Positions 20,692-29,973 of a DNA stretch of 63,500 nucleotides are shown here, in pieces. Every line of letters starts with the position of its first letter. Positions within the stretch are counted from its first letter, which is position 1. Both the position numbers and the translations under genes were made by a program. The notes below the pieces were generated by a model. The model ran no database searches. It was not told the DNA's origin and saw nothing but the letters and a program-made list of their open reading frames with translations. The stretch comes from Osedax symbiont Rs1 (GTDB taxonomy: Bacteria > Pseudomonadota > Gammaproteobacteria > Pseudomonadales > Balneatricaceae), in contig ASZJ01000066.1 of the NCBI GenBank assembly GCA_000416275.1, forward strand, positions 1 to 63,500, given 5' to 3'.

Positions 20692-21543
20692 GTGATGATA
20701 ATTAAAGACCAAACAGCTCTAGATAAGTATGCGGTGGCAGGTAATCCGATCGCACACTCTAAGAGTCCATCCATCCATCGCTTATTTGCAGAGCAAACCG
20801 GTCAGAAGTTAGTTTATAGCGCCGAGTGCTTTCCGTTGGATGCCTTTGCCAGTTCGGTTGCGGACTTTATACGTACATCGGGTTTAGGGATGAATGTGAC
20901 AGTCCCCTTTAAACTGCAAGCTTGGCAGCTAAGTGATCAACTGTCACTAGCGGCTGAGCTCGCTGGTGCCGTCAATACACTCTCTTTCAAAGATGGTGTA
21001 ATCTTTGGTGATAATACTGATGGTATCGGTTTAGTTAATGATCTGTCGAAAAATTTAAAATTCAATCTACAAGGGAAAAAAGTCCTTATTGTAGGGGCTG
21101 GTGGAGCTGTCAGGGGTGTATTGCAGCCTATTATTGCCCAGCGGCCATCCAGTATTACAATCGTTAATAGAACGGTATCTAAAGCGTGGCAATTAGCTGA
21201 GATATTCAAAGAACTGTTTGATATTAAAGTGCTGAGCTTTGAAGAGCTGGACAGTGCTTATGACTTGGTGATTAACGGTACATCGGCATCGTTAAGTAAT
21301 CAGCTGCCACCGCTGCCAGCTTGTACTATTCAGCCAAGCACTTGGCTCTACGACATGATGTACGGTAAAGGTGTGACAGTGTTTAATCAATGGGGTTTGG
21401 AAAATGGCGCAGCGCAGGCTTCGGATGGACTGGGCATGCTAGTGGAACAAGCAGCTCAATCATTTAAAATTTGGCGGGGTGTCTCACCTAACACCAAGCA
21501 GGTCATTAGCAAACTACGCTGTGAATTACTCGATATTATTTAG
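20692..21543 (+). CDS. aroE: Shikimate 5-dehydrogenase
   Basis: The 283-residue enzyme reduces 3-dehydroshikimate with NADPH in aromatic amino acid synthesis. Motifs: VAGNPIAHSKSPSIH substrate site, GMNVTVPFK (catalytic Lys), AGAVNTL, GDNTDGIG (catalytic Asp) and the NADP-binding GAGGAVRGV with NRT. The start is GTG at 20692 or ATG at 20695, 3-6 bases past hemF. Secure identification. Confidence 0.97.
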   Translation: MMIIKDQTALDKYAVAGNPIAHSKSPSIHRLFAEQTGQKLVYSAECFPLDAFASSVADFIRTSGLGMNVTVPFKLQAWQLSDQLSLAAELAGAVNTLSFKDGVIFGDNTDGIGLVNDLSKNLKFNLQGKKVLIVGAGGAVRGVLQPIIAQRPSSITIVNRTVSKAWQLAEIFKELFDIKVLSFEELDSAYDLVINGTSASLSNQLPPLPACTIQPSTWLYDMMYGKGVTVFNQWGLENGAAQASDGLGMLVEQAAQSFKIWRGVSPNTKQVISKLRCELLDII

Positions 21544-21587
21544 CATGTTCTGCTACTTTGCATCGCAATAACGTTTGATTATTTAAA

Positions 21588-21746
21588 CTTGGATCCGTGA
21601 CTTCAAAGTAAATGCATAGTATAAGGCGTTGGTTTTACAGAGGAATTTGAAAATATTAACTGCAGCTATAGGTTCAGTGGGTATTTTTCTAACCGCTGTA
21701 AAATTAAGAGCTGTGCTATGTGGTGCAGTGAAATCGCTGATTCAGG
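21588..21746. mobile_element. Family B repeat element, near-complete copy (159 bp)
   Basis: It aligns along its length with the reverse complement of 55250-55409. Shared strings include GATCCGTGACTTCAAAGT-like left end, GGTATTTTTCTAACCGCTGT, CTATGTGGTG and the right end CTGATTCAGG. The ends are imperfect inverted repeats (left end eroded). It ends 32 bp before the TTG start of the Lon-like protease, so it lies in that gene's promoter or leader. No coding content. Confidence 0.8.
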
Positions 21747-21777
21747 TAACACTTACTCATTATAAGGGGTAGATAAG

Positions 21778-24159
21778 TTGAGCTTAACACCGTTAACCGC
21801 CGAGCAGCTCTATAAAAAATGTGATCCCAATCTTTTTGATTTCACTGACACTTCTACAGTAAAAAAATTCGATGGTTGTTTTGGTCAAAATAGAGCATTG
21901 CAAGCTATGACCTTTGGTGTGGGAATGCGCCGTCCAGGCTATAATTTTTTCGTTATGGGTAATCCTCATACCGGGCGATCATCTTTTACCATGGATATGT
22001 TAAATAGTGTCGCTAGTCAGGAGGTTACACCTAGTGACTGGATCTATATCAATAACTTTGAGGATGGCCGTTCCGCGATCGCCATCAGTCTGCCTGCAGG
22101 AAGGGCGGCTAAGCTTAAAGCAGACCACCAGATCTTGCTTGAAGCGATATCTACAGAGTTACCTGGCGCTTTTGAAAGCCCTGATTTTCAACGTAAAAAG
22201 AGCCAGATAGAAAAACAATTTAATGCTTTGTATGACACAGCTTTAGATGACGTAGAACAATCGGCGAGGGGGCTGAGTGTCGCTATGTACCGAGATGCCG
22301 GTAATTTAGGTTTTGCCCCGGTCAGCGATGGTAAGGTGCTAGATGAAGCAGAGTTTCTATTGCTTGATGAAAAAATACGCCAATCAATTAATCAAAATAT
22401 AGCAGATTTAGAAGACCTTTTGAGTGAAAGTCTTACAGCGCTGCCTGTCTGGCGTCGTGAAGCAGCTGAGCAAATGAAGCATTTAGAAAAAACCACCACC
22501 ATTAAGGCCGTCCAACCGCTACTCGCTAAACTACAAAAGGCTTACAAAAAGCACCCGAAATTAACCGCATATTACTTAAAGATGCTCGTTCATCTGGCTG
22601 ATCATACTGAAGATTTTTTGAATGATGAAAAAAGCGGTGAACTGCTGACAGATACTGTTAGGCGTGCTTTGCTTCAAGAGTGGTACAGCATAAATTTATT
22701 TGTAGATAACAGTAACACTAAAGGTACGCCAGTTATTTACGACCCACATCCTATCTATGAAAATTTATTCGGCAGAGTGGAAGTAGCCAATGATCTCAGT
22801 GTTTTGGCTACATCGTATTTAAGGATCAGATCGGGTACCTTGCACAAAGCTAATGGTGGATACCTGGTAATTGATGCTGAAAAATTACTTGAAATGCCAC
22901 AGGTATACGCCGCTTTGAAAAGAGCGCTAAAGGCTCAAGAAGTAAGAATAGAAGCCCCTTCGGATGTTGCTGGAAGTGCTATTTCGCAAACCCCGCTGCC
23001 TGTTGATTTGCAGGTCAAGGTTGCGTTAGTAGGTGCGCGGAGTACCTACTACCTGTTGCAAGATTTTGACGCGGACTTTGAAAAGACCTTCCGAGTGGTC
23101 GTAGATTTCGATGAAGTTGTGCCGAGAACCGCTGATTCGATACGTAGCTATGCGCGGTTAATTAAGACGCTAGCAGCACAGGAGGGGTTGGCAGCTTTTA
23201 CTAGGGATGCTGTGGTTCGGTTGATAGAGCATAGCTCACGGAGTGCTGATGACACTAGCATGCTGTCATCTCATATTGGAGACATTGTCGATTTGCTCTG
23301 CGAGGCTGATTATAAGCGCAATCAAGCCGGAGATAGTTTGGTGAGTAGTAAACACATCAATCTTGCTTTGCATGCGCAGCAGGCGCGCACTGGGCGCTTG
23401 AGCGAAAGGATTATCGATAATATTGTCAACGAGGTAATCCTGATTGACACACAGGGGGAGAAAGTTGGCAAATGTAACGGATTAACCATTCTGCAGGTAG
23501 GTGATACTTCTTTTGGTACACCTGCCAGAATTACAGCTACGGTATATCCAGGTAAACAGGGGATTCTTGATATAGAACGTGAAGCAGAGCTCGGACAATC
23601 GATCCACTCTAAAGGTATATTGATTCTTTCTGGTTACCTAGGTTTTAAATATGCCAAGGGGTTCGCTATTCAAATTTCTGCAAATATTGCTATGGAGCAG
23701 TCATACGGAACTGTCGATGGAGACAGTGCATCCCTTGCTGAGGTTTGTGCTTTGATCTCATCCCTGACAAAAATCCCCATATCTCAATCGTTTGCTGTGA
23801 CCGGATCAATCAATCAATATGGTGAGGTTCAAGCTATAGGTGGGGTCAACGAAAAAATTGAAGGATTTTTCGAAGTATGTAAAAAAAGAGAATTTGTTGG
23901 CGGGCCGCAAGGTGTGATAGTGCCTGTTGCGAATATTAGAAACATGATGTTGAAACAAGAAGTAATAAAAGCCGTTGAAAGAGGGCATTTCTTTATTTAT
24001 GCAGTAGACTCCGTAGATCAGTGCTTGTCTTTATTAATGGGCATTGCTGCCGGGGTACTGAGCACTGATGATTGTTATGATCAGCACTCAATCAATGCCA
24101 TTGCTGTCGATTGCTTCAAGCAGCTTTCAATGATTAAAGCTGATAGAACAACATATTAA
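21778..24159 (+). CDS. Lon-like ATP-dependent protease (LonB/AAA_32 type)
   Basis: The 793-residue protein has an N-terminal nucleotide-binding region (FFVMGNPHTGRSSF near residue 58, a P-loop variant with Arg in place of the usual Lys), a helical insertion, the AAA core (HKANGGYLVIDAEKLL, VALVGARSTYYLLQDFDADFEKTFRVVVDFDE) and a C-terminal Lon protease domain. The catalytic Ser is in VDGDSASLAEV and Lys in GGVNEKIEGFFEVCK. It likely degrades specific or damaged proteins in the cytoplasm. TTG start with AAGGGG upstream. A family B repeat abuts its leader. Confidence 0.92.
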   Translation: MSLTPLTAEQLYKKCDPNLFDFTDTSTVKKFDGCFGQNRALQAMTFGVGMRRPGYNFFVMGNPHTGRSSFTMDMLNSVASQEVTPSDWIYINNFEDGRSAIAISLPAGRAAKLKADHQILLEAISTELPGAFESPDFQRKKSQIEKQFNALYDTALDDVEQSARGLSVAMYRDAGNLGFAPVSDGKVLDEAEFLLLDEKIRQSINQNIADLEDLLSESLTALPVWRREAAEQMKHLEKTTTIKAVQPLLAKLQKAYKKHPKLTAYYLKMLVHLADHTEDFLNDEKSGELLTDTVRRALLQEWYSINLFVDNSNTKGTPVIYDPHPIYENLFGRVEVANDLSVLATSYLRIRSGTLHKANGGYLVIDAEKLLEMPQVYAALKRALKAQEVRIEAPSDVAGSAISQTPLPVDLQVKVALVGARSTYYLLQDFDADFEKTFRVVVDFDEVVPRTADSIRSYARLIKTLAAQEGLAAFTRDAVVRLIEHSSRSADDTSMLSSHIGDIVDLLCEADYKRNQAGDSLVSSKHINLALHAQQARTGRLSERIIDNIVNEVILIDTQGEKVGKCNGLTILQVGDTSFGTPARITATVYPGKQGILDIEREAELGQSIHSKGILILSGYLGFKYAKGFAIQISANIAMEQSYGTVDGDSASLAEVCALISSLTKIPISQSFAVTGSINQYGEVQAIGGVNEKIEGFFEVCKKREFVGGPQGVIVPVANIRNMMLKQEVIKAVERGHFFIYAVDSVDQCLSLLMGIAAGVLSTDDCYDQHSINAIAVDCFKQLSMIKADRTTY

Positions 24160-24178
24160 GGGTGCTATGCTAAGTAGC

Positions 24179-24210
24179 TTGTCGTTAGTTTCACGTGGAA
24201 CTAACGACAA
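24179..24210. promoter_or_regulatory. parS site within a 32-bp palindrome between convergent genes
   Basis: The core GTTTCACGTGGAAC (24188-24201) fits the parS pattern GTTYCACGTGRAAC. It sits at the centre of a longer palindrome with arms TTGTCGTTAGTT (24179-24190) and AACTAACGACAA (24199-24210), with a single mismatched pair in 32 bp. It lies between the convergent Lon-like and chemoreceptor genes. The stem lacks a downstream T run on either strand, so it is not a standard terminator. Confidence 0.75.
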
Positions 24211-24231
24211 AAAATGCAAGCAAAGATGTAA

Positions 24232-25809
24232 TCAATTCGAAACTTTCTTATTCCAAAACTGCATTGCTAATTCATCCATATCTGTTGCCATATGGCTAAA
24301 TGAATCACTGGCATCGGCGGCGACTGTAGATTCAAGATTTTCTTGGGCGAGCTTTCTGATTTCCTGCAAGTTGGAGCTGATTTCAGTTGCAACAGTAGAT
24401 TGCTGATCAACGGCAGTCGCTATATTATCTGCCATTTCTGTAATGTTACCAACAGAAGAGCGGATGTCTTGTAATTGTTTAACCATTTGTTCACTTTCAT
24501 CTGCGCATACTGAGGCACGTTCTTGGCTGGTGGTCATGCTTACGACCGCCTGCTTAGTACCGTTTTGTAAAGCTTCAATCATGTTTTGTATTTCTGCTGT
24601 CGAATCTTGTGTTCTAGTGGCTAAAGAGCGAACTTCATCAGCAACCACAGAAAATCCTCTGCCTGCATCGCCAGCTCGAGCAGCTTCAATTGCTGCATTC
24701 AAAGCCAATAGATTAGTTTGTTCTGCTATTCCCCTAATCACATCAAGTACAGAAGTAATTTCGTTACTGCTTTGGCGTAGGCCGTCAATTATTTTCGCTG
24801 CTGAGCTAACTTCTTCTGCTAGTTTTAGAATAGAGGCTTTATTGAGGTTTAGTTGCGATTCGCTAGACTTGGTGATCAATAAGCTTTCATTGGCCGCAGT
24901 TGCGGTATTATTGGCGTTTTTAGCGACTTCTTGTACCGAAGCAGACATCTCTACTATCGCAGCAGAAGCTCGATCAGTCATGTTGAATTGAATGTCGGCG
25001 GATTCGTCGTTAGACTTAACAGCCTCGTTTAACCCACGAGTGCCTTCTTTAAGCTGCTTAGCGCTGTCAGACATCCTGCCTATTAATGAGGAGGTTTCTG
25101 CTGCTTGATAAATTAACGCTAATTCAATTTGAGCGATATCATTTGAGCCACCAGTGAAAATATACCGGGCGACGTTGTTTTGATGAATTTTTTTGGATTT
25201 ATTCACCAGTAGTCTAAAAGATTTAAGTAAAAAGAATGTCAATATCATACTAATAATACCGGCGATTGGAATGACTATTAATGCTGTTTTAACAGGAAAA
25301 AACAGCAAAGTTAAAACTGATATAATCAATACAACTAGTTGTAATAAAACAAATTTTGAAGTCAATGTCAGGGGGCTGTTGTTCAGAGCACGGGCTGTTT
25401 TATTGTCTTTTAATTGTGGATAAACTTCATTTGCTCGATCGACCGCATCCTGAGTTGGCTTTGTTCTAACCGATTGGACTTCGAATACTGTGTTATTTTT
25501 AATAATCGGGGTTACGAAAGCAGAAACATAATAGTGGTCGCCATTTTTGCAGCGGTTTTTTACGATACCGAGCCAAGAATCATGATTTTGAACTGCATTC
25601 CATAGTCCTTTAAATGCAGCAGGCGGCATGTCTGGGTGGCGCACAATATTATGATCTTTATTATCAAGCTCTTCTTTGCTGAATCCACTAATATCTAAAA
25701 AATCTTGGTTGATGTATTTTATTTTCCCATCGGGTTGAGTCGTTGAGAGAATATTCTGAGCTTCGGATACTGATATTTCTTTTTGGGTGACTGGAAGGTT
25801 CTCTTGCAT
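24232..25809 (-). CDS. Methyl-accepting chemotaxis protein with PAS domain (Aer-like)
   Basis: The 525-residue receptor has an N-terminal PAS domain ([19 protein letters not shown], residues about 30-130, with [19 protein letters not shown] as in Aer). Two hydrophobic segments follow (about 150-195), then a HAMP-like linker and a cytoplasmic signalling domain with the conserved hairpin [29 protein letters not shown]. It probably senses redox state or oxygen through an FAD-bound PAS and signals to CheA. No chemotaxis operon is adjacent. Confidence 0.93.
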   Translation of the reverse strand: MQENLPVTQKEISVSEAQNILSTTQPDGKIKYINQDFLDISGFSKEELDNKDHNIVRHPDMPPAAFKGLWNAVQNHDSWLGIVKNRCKNGDHYYVSAFVTPIIKNNTVFEVQSVRTKPTQDAVDRANEVYPQLKDNKTARALNNSPLTLTSKFVLLQLVVLIISVLTLLFFPVKTALIVIPIAGIISMILTFFLLKSFRLLVNKSKKIHQNNVARYIFTGGSNDIAQIELALIYQAAETSSLIGRMSDSAKQLKEGTRGLNEAVKSNDESADIQFNMTDRASAAIVEMSASVQEVAKNANNTATAANESLLITKSSESQLNLNKASILKLAEEVSSAAKIIDGLRQSSNEITSVLDVIRGIAEQTNLLALNAAIEAARAGDAGRGFSVVADEVRSLATRTQDSTAEIQNMIEALQNGTKQAVVSMTTSQERASVCADESEQMVKQLQDIRSSVGNITEMADNIATAVDQQSTVATEISSNLQEIRKLAQENLESTVAADASDSFSHMATDMDELAMQFWNKKVSN

Positions 25810-26204
25810 TACATATTCCTCTAATTCTCAGCAATATTTATATGAAACGATAAAAACTTAGGATTCAAATAGTTTACTTTATTTAAGTTTAGATCAAAAA
25901 TCCCACAATACTTGTTTATTATGAATAAAAAACCATAATTTTAAATATGCTAACATTCTTAGAGTAGAGTTGTCGATGAGCAGAAGGGCTTGCTGGGGGG
26001 AAATAAAGAAGCTCTAAATGATTGTTGCTAAAGACAAAACAATAGTTGAGGAGGTTGGCTGGTAATTATTAGCTGCGAGCGGATCAATTTTGTTTGGCGT
26101 AGGCTCATCTAATCCGAATGTGAAAAAACATAATTCGATTTAATCGTATAATTGTTTTAAAAGTTAAATATCAATTGGTATAATTAGCTATTTGGGTAAA
26201 TAGA
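25810..26204. other. Gene-free region between divergent genes
   Basis: About 395 AT-rich bp upstream of both the chemoreceptor and the small membrane protein gene. TATAAT at 26179-26184 could be a -10 for the rightward gene. No open frame of interest. Confidence 0.35.
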
Positions 26205-26711
26205 GTGTTGGGAAGAATTGCTGCGTTATGGGGCTTTATTGGAGTTTGCTTTTTCTTGGGTAGTGCCATTTTTAAGCTGTCACTTATAAGTAGCCAATTA
26301 GATGTCAATAATTTGAGCGTGTTTAACTGGCTAGTCATGTTAGCTTGGATCTTGTTCATGGCATATTTTGAGGGATATAAAGGGTTCCAAAAAGGTTTTT
26401 CTCCCAGAGTTGCAGCCCGGTTATATTTTCTACTTGAAAACGTAACTTATAAACGGCTTTTATTGGCTCCTCTGTTTTGCTTAGGTTTTTTCGATGCGGA
26501 GCGAAAACGTATCATTTTTATTTATTGTCTGACCTCGGCTATTTTCTTGATAGTAAGGTTTGTGGAGCAGGTACCTATGCCATGGCGTGGCATTTTGGAT
26601 GTTGGTGTCGTGGTAGGATTGAGTTGGGGTTTGTTGTCAGTGACTTTCTACTCGATTAAGGCTTTTGCCGGTAGGGGCTTTATTTTTCCGAATGGAGTGC
26701 CGAAAAAATAA
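26205..26711 (+). CDS. Hypothetical multi-spanning membrane protein
   Basis: The 168-residue product is mostly hydrophobic, with about four predicted membrane segments: near residues 5-25, 40-58, 95-120 and 128-155. A basic loop FSPRVAARLYFLLENVTYKRLLL lies between segments two and three. I do not recognise the family. The start given is a GTG; the ribosome site is weak, so a downstream start is possible. It is convergent with ilvA and stands alone. Its residue composition argues for a real gene. Confidence 0.6.
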   Translation: MLGRIAALWGFIGVCFFLGSAIFKLSLISSQLDVNNLSVFNWLVMLAWILFMAYFEGYKGFQKGFSPRVAARLYFLLENVTYKRLLLAPLFCLGFFDAERKRIIFIYCLTSAIFLIVRFVEQVPMPWRGILDVGVVVGLSWGLLSVTFYSIKAFAGRGFIFPNGVPKK

Positions 26712-26735
26712 AAATCGAGCCGGTCAATTTAAATA

Positions 26736-26753
26736 TGCCACAGAGCTCTCTGT
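26736..26753. terminator. Stem-loop between convergent genes
   Basis: CCACAGAG-CT-CTCTGTGG forms an 8-bp stem between the stops of the hypothetical membrane protein and ilvA. It is followed by GACTTGTTTGAAGCCC, which resembles family C ends, so it may be a decayed family C element reused as a terminator. No T run. Confidence 0.4.
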
Positions 26754-26800
26754 GGACTTGTTTGAAGCCCTGTTAAAAAAAGAAAGACGTTGGCTTGGGG

Positions 26801-28318
26801 TTAACCTAAAAACAGCTTAAATGCTTTGTTGTCTGTCTCTTCCCAGTATTGGTAGCCAATTTCTTCTAAGAACTTAATAATGTTAGTTTTTTCATGGCTT
26901 TCCGCATGCATGGCGACCAACACTCGGCCGAAATCGGAGCCGTGATTGCGATAGTGGAACATCGAAATGTTCCAGCGGCCGCCCAAGGTGTCTAAAAATT
27001 TCAATAGCGCGCCGGGCCTCTCTGGAAATTCAAAACGAAATACTAATTCATTTTTCTGCGGCGTTTTGCTGTGCCCGCCAATCATATAGCGAATATGAAT
27101 TTTTGCAATTTCATTATCAGATAAATCTTCAACAGGAATATCTACTGATTGTAAGCGCTCTATTAGTTGCTGTTTCTGGTCTCCATCTGGGTCTGTAGTG
27201 ACCCCAACAAAAATATTAGCTATCTGGTCGTCACTGTAACGATAATTAAACTCGGTAATGTTACGATCGCCTAAAACTGTACAAAATTGGCGGAAGCTGC
27301 CGGGTCTCTCTGAAATTTGAGCAGCGAGTAGCGCCTCACGCTTTTCGCCTAAATCGGTGCGCTCTGCTATATGACGCAAGCGACTGAAATTCATATTGGC
27401 CCCAGAATTAATGGCAATTAAGGTTTGACCTTTAATTTTATGTTGCAGTACATATTTCTTCAAACCCGCGACTGCCAAGGCACCGGAGGGCTCGCAAATC
27501 GAGCGCGTGTCTTCGAAGATATCTTTAAGCGCGGCACAGATTCCATCGGTGTCGATGGTAATCACATCGTCGACAAATTCTTGCGCTATCTCAAATGGAT
27601 ACTTGCCAATTTGGGCGACTGCTACGCCGTCCGCAAAAATACCTACCTGCGGCAGGATCACTCTTTCTCCTGCATCTAATGCGGCTTTTAAACAGGCCGA
27701 TTCAGAGGACTCGACACCAATGATCTTAGTCTCTGGGCTAAGGTATTTTATATAGACTGCAATCCCTGCAATGAGTCCGCCACCGCCAACCGGTACAAAA
27801 ATTGCGTCGATGTGAGCACTGTGTTGTTTGAGTATCTCCATCGCAATCGTGCCTTGGCCGGCAATAACATCGGGGTCGTCAAAAGGAGGGCAGTAAGTAT
27901 AGCCGTGCTCGGCTGCTAGTAGCTCTGCATGCTGTTTGGCAGAGTCGAAATTTTCGCCGTGTAAAATGACCTCTCCGCCCAAGGCGATAACATTGCTGAT
28001 TTTAATGCTAGGGGTGATCTTCGGCATGACAATAACCGCTTTCACTGCCATAATTTTAGCTGACATAGCCAAGCCTTGGGCATGGTTGCCGGCCGATGCG
28101 GTGATAACCCCGACACTTCGTTCTTTAGCAGAGAGCTGGGCCATCTTATTATAAGCACCGCGCAGCTTGAAAGAGAATACCGGCTGTAAGTCTTCCCGTT
28201 TCAGTAGTACCTTATTGCCAATTCGCTTTGACAGCACTTTAGCTTCATCAAGTGGCGTTTCAATCGCAGCGTCATACACCCTTGCTTTGAGGATTTTCTT
28301 TATATATGGATTAGGCAT
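26801..28318 (-). CDS. ilvA: Threonine ammonia-lyase, biosynthetic
   Basis: The 505-residue PLP enzyme deaminates threonine to 2-oxobutanoate, the first step of isoleucine synthesis. Motifs: LKREDLQPVFSFKLRGAYNKM (PLP lysine near residue 58), TASAGNHAQGLAMSA, VPVGGGGLIAGIAVY and SGANMNFSRLRHIAERTDLGE. Two C-terminal ACT-like regulatory domains (EKREALLAAQISERPGSF and ELVFRFEFPERPGALLKFL) confer feedback inhibition by isoleucine. Divergent from rpiA, as in Pseudomonas. Confidence 0.97.
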   Translation of the reverse strand: MPNPYIKKILKARVYDAAIETPLDEAKVLSKRIGNKVLLKREDLQPVFSFKLRGAYNKMAQLSAKERSVGVITASAGNHAQGLAMSAKIMAVKAVIVMPKITPSIKISNVIALGGEVILHGENFDSAKQHAELLAAEHGYTYCPPFDDPDVIAGQGTIAMEILKQHSAHIDAIFVPVGGGGLIAGIAVYIKYLSPETKIIGVESSESACLKAALDAGERVILPQVGIFADGVAVAQIGKYPFEIAQEFVDDVITIDTDGICAALKDIFEDTRSICEPSGALAVAGLKKYVLQHKIKGQTLIAINSGANMNFSRLRHIAERTDLGEKREALLAAQISERPGSFRQFCTVLGDRNITEFNYRYSDDQIANIFVGVTTDPDGDQKQQLIERLQSVDIPVEDLSDNEIAKIHIRYMIGGHSKTPQKNELVFRFEFPERPGALLKFLDTLGGRWNISMFHYRNHGSDFGRVLVAMHAESHEKTNIIKFLEEIGYQYWEETDNKAFKLFLG

Positions 28319-28437
28319 GATTATCAGTCTATTGTCATTTTAAGGTAATGGGTTGAGAGCTGGCGTTGTTAAGAGGCTCCCTGGGACATAATGCTACAAG
28401 TTGCAGGTTGTGGCGTCTATAGCGCCGCGGTTAATTG

Positions 28438-28466
28438 TTTTGAAATAGCAAATTTAAAGGTATAAT
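28438..28466 (+). promoter_or_regulatory. Probable rpiA promoter
   Basis: A -35-like TTTTGA (28438-28443), a 17-bp spacer and a perfect -10 TATAAT (28461-28466) lie about 45 bp upstream of the rpiA start. Confidence 0.5.
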
Positions 28467-28509
28467 CAGCGACTCCTTCAGAATCGCTATTTTTATAAAA
28501 GAACCCACT

Positions 28510-29184
28510 ATGACACAAGATGAAATGAAACTAGCAGTCGCTAAAGCTGCCATCGAATATATCACTCCAAAATTAGACAAAGAAAGTATTATCGGAGTAG
28601 GTACTGGCTCAACGGCGAATTTTTTTATTCAGCAACTGGCGTCAATTAAGCACTTGTTTGAAGGCGCTGTGGCTAGCTCAGACGATACCGCGAACCGTCT
28701 GCAAGCGCTGGGTATACCAGTTTACGAGCTGAATGATGTCAACGAAATGGTGGTCTACGTCGATGGCGCTGATGAATTTGATCCTCAGCTAAATCTGATC
28801 AAAGGGGGAGGAGCTGCATTAACTCGCGAGAAAATTGTGGCGGCAGTGGCTAATGAGTTTGTCTGCATTGTAGATGATTCAAAACAAGTTGCGGTGCTAG
28901 GTGGTTATCCACTACCTGTAGAAGTTATTCCTATGGCTAGATCTTATGTGGCGCGTGAATTGACCAAACTCAACGCTCAGCCGGTCTATCGACAGGGTGT
29001 TATTACCGATAATGGCAATGTGATTATTGACGTTGAAAACCTAGATATTAGCGACGCTAAGGGCTTAGAAGAAAAAATAAATAATATTGTCGGTGTGGTC
29101 ACCAATGGGCTTTTTGCTCAGCGCAACGCCGACTTGGTATTAATGGGTACAGCAAGCAGCGTGCAAACCATCACCTTAAATTAA
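28510..29184 (+). CDS. rpiA: Ribose-5-phosphate isomerase A
   Basis: The 224-residue enzyme interconverts ribose 5-phosphate and ribulose 5-phosphate in the pentose phosphate pathway. Motifs: [13 protein letters not shown] phosphate loop, [26 protein letters not shown] with the catalytic Asp, and [15 protein letters not shown] with the catalytic Glu/Lys. The length is typical. Its stop overlaps by 4 bases with the stop of the convergent merR-type gene. Confidence 0.98.
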   Translation: MTQDEMKLAVAKAAIEYITPKLDKESIIGVGTGSTANFFIQQLASIKHLFEGAVASSDDTANRLQALGIPVYELNDVNEMVVYVDGADEFDPQLNLIKGGGAALTREKIVAAVANEFVCIVDDSKQVAVLGGYPLPVEVIPMARSYVARELTKLNAQPVYRQGVITDNGNVIIDVENLDISDAKGLEEKINNIVGVVTNGLFAQRNADLVLMGTASSVQTITLN

Positions 29185-29615
29185 GGGATATTAGACCACA
29201 GTTGGTTAATGATCGGACACTCACCGATTAAACCTGTCCCTGAGCAGCTTGCAGAAAGCTGTTGCAGGGAAGTTTTTAAACCACTTAATTCCATGATTTT
29301 CTGTTCGACAACAGCCAGCTTAGCTTCAACTTTCTGTTTTATTTCAGCGGCCTTAACGTTAGGGTCATCCTGCAGCGCCAGAAGCTGAGTAATTTCTTCG
29401 AGGGAGAAACCGATATTCTTGCAGCGTTGAATAAACTGAATTCGCTCGATAATATCTTGCGCATACAGTCGATAGCCAGAGCTGAGTTGCTGCTTTGGAC
29501 TAATCAGTCCACGCTGCTGGTAATAGCGTAATGCTTGCACGCTTAAACCGGTCGCTTTTGCAATCACCCCTATTTTCACTAATTGAGACTGGCGCTTCGC
29601 TGCAGGTTGTTGCAT
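29181..29615 (-). CDS. MerR family metal-type transcriptional regulator
   Basis: From ATG 29615 (MQQPAAKRQ...) the product has 144 residues. An open frame extends upstream to 29696, but that would overlap the small membrane protein gene and adds no conserved sequence. Winged-helix MerR DNA-binding domain: [28 protein letters not shown], then [31 protein letters not shown] dimerisation helix and a C-terminal [13 protein letters not shown] loop place its two cysteines where ZntR/CadR/PbrR-type sensors bind metal. No metal exporter is adjacent, so the effector is unknown. Confidence 0.82.
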   Translation of the reverse strand: MQQPAAKRQSQLVKIGVIAKATGLSVQALRYYQQRGLISPKQQLSSGYRLYAQDIIERIQFIQRCKNIGFSLEEITQLLALQDDPNVKAAEIKQKVEAKLAVVEQKIMELSGLKTSLQQLSASCSGTGLIGECPIINQLWSNIP

Positions 29616-29634
29616 CTGTTTTATAAGGAGTTCT

Positions 29635-29757
29635 TTACAGCACGTATTTAAAGACGGCAATGGTAATAGGCATAGTTGCAAATAGGATCGCGGCAACTAC
29701 GATTAAAACCCATCCTAGTCCTGTGGTATCACGTTGTTGTTCGTCATGTTCAGACAT
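29635..29757 (-). CDS. Small single-span membrane protein (40 residues)
   Basis: A short frame starts with ATG at 29757, preceded by AAGGAAATATT. The product begins MSEHDEQQRDTTGLGW, a charged head, followed by a hydrophobic stretch (VLIVVAAILFATMPITIAVF) and a KYVL end. It stops 20 bp before the ATG of the MerR-type gene, suggesting one transcript. A good ribosome site, a head-plus-helix layout and a clean fit against the regulator start make it credible. Its role is unknown. Confidence 0.65.
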   Translation of the reverse strand: MSEHDEQQRDTTGLGWVLIVVAAILFATMPITIAVFKYVL

Positions 29758-29973
29758 AATATTTCCTTGTTAGTGTGGTGCTGTCACATCGGATCCGAAG
29801 TAAAATCGACTAGATTTGACAATACCTAATTTAGGGGTGCTCTATAGAAAATTGCGAATCAGAGGTTCAGCTAATCACTTTTTGAATCTCAGCAGAGCTA
29901 TGAGCTTATTGAGGAATTTTAGCAGTATCTTAGTGGTTTATATAGCGCAGATAAAAAATATTGAGCATGGGAT

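Noticed and set aside
24179-24210. The palindrome as a plain rho-independent terminator
   Set aside because: No T run follows the stem on either strand, and its centre is a parS core, which explains it better.
28319-28509. Attenuator or riboswitch between ilvA and rpiA
   Set aside because: I found no leader peptide rich in Ile/Val/Leu and no terminator-antiterminator pair; only a promoter for rpiA is visible.
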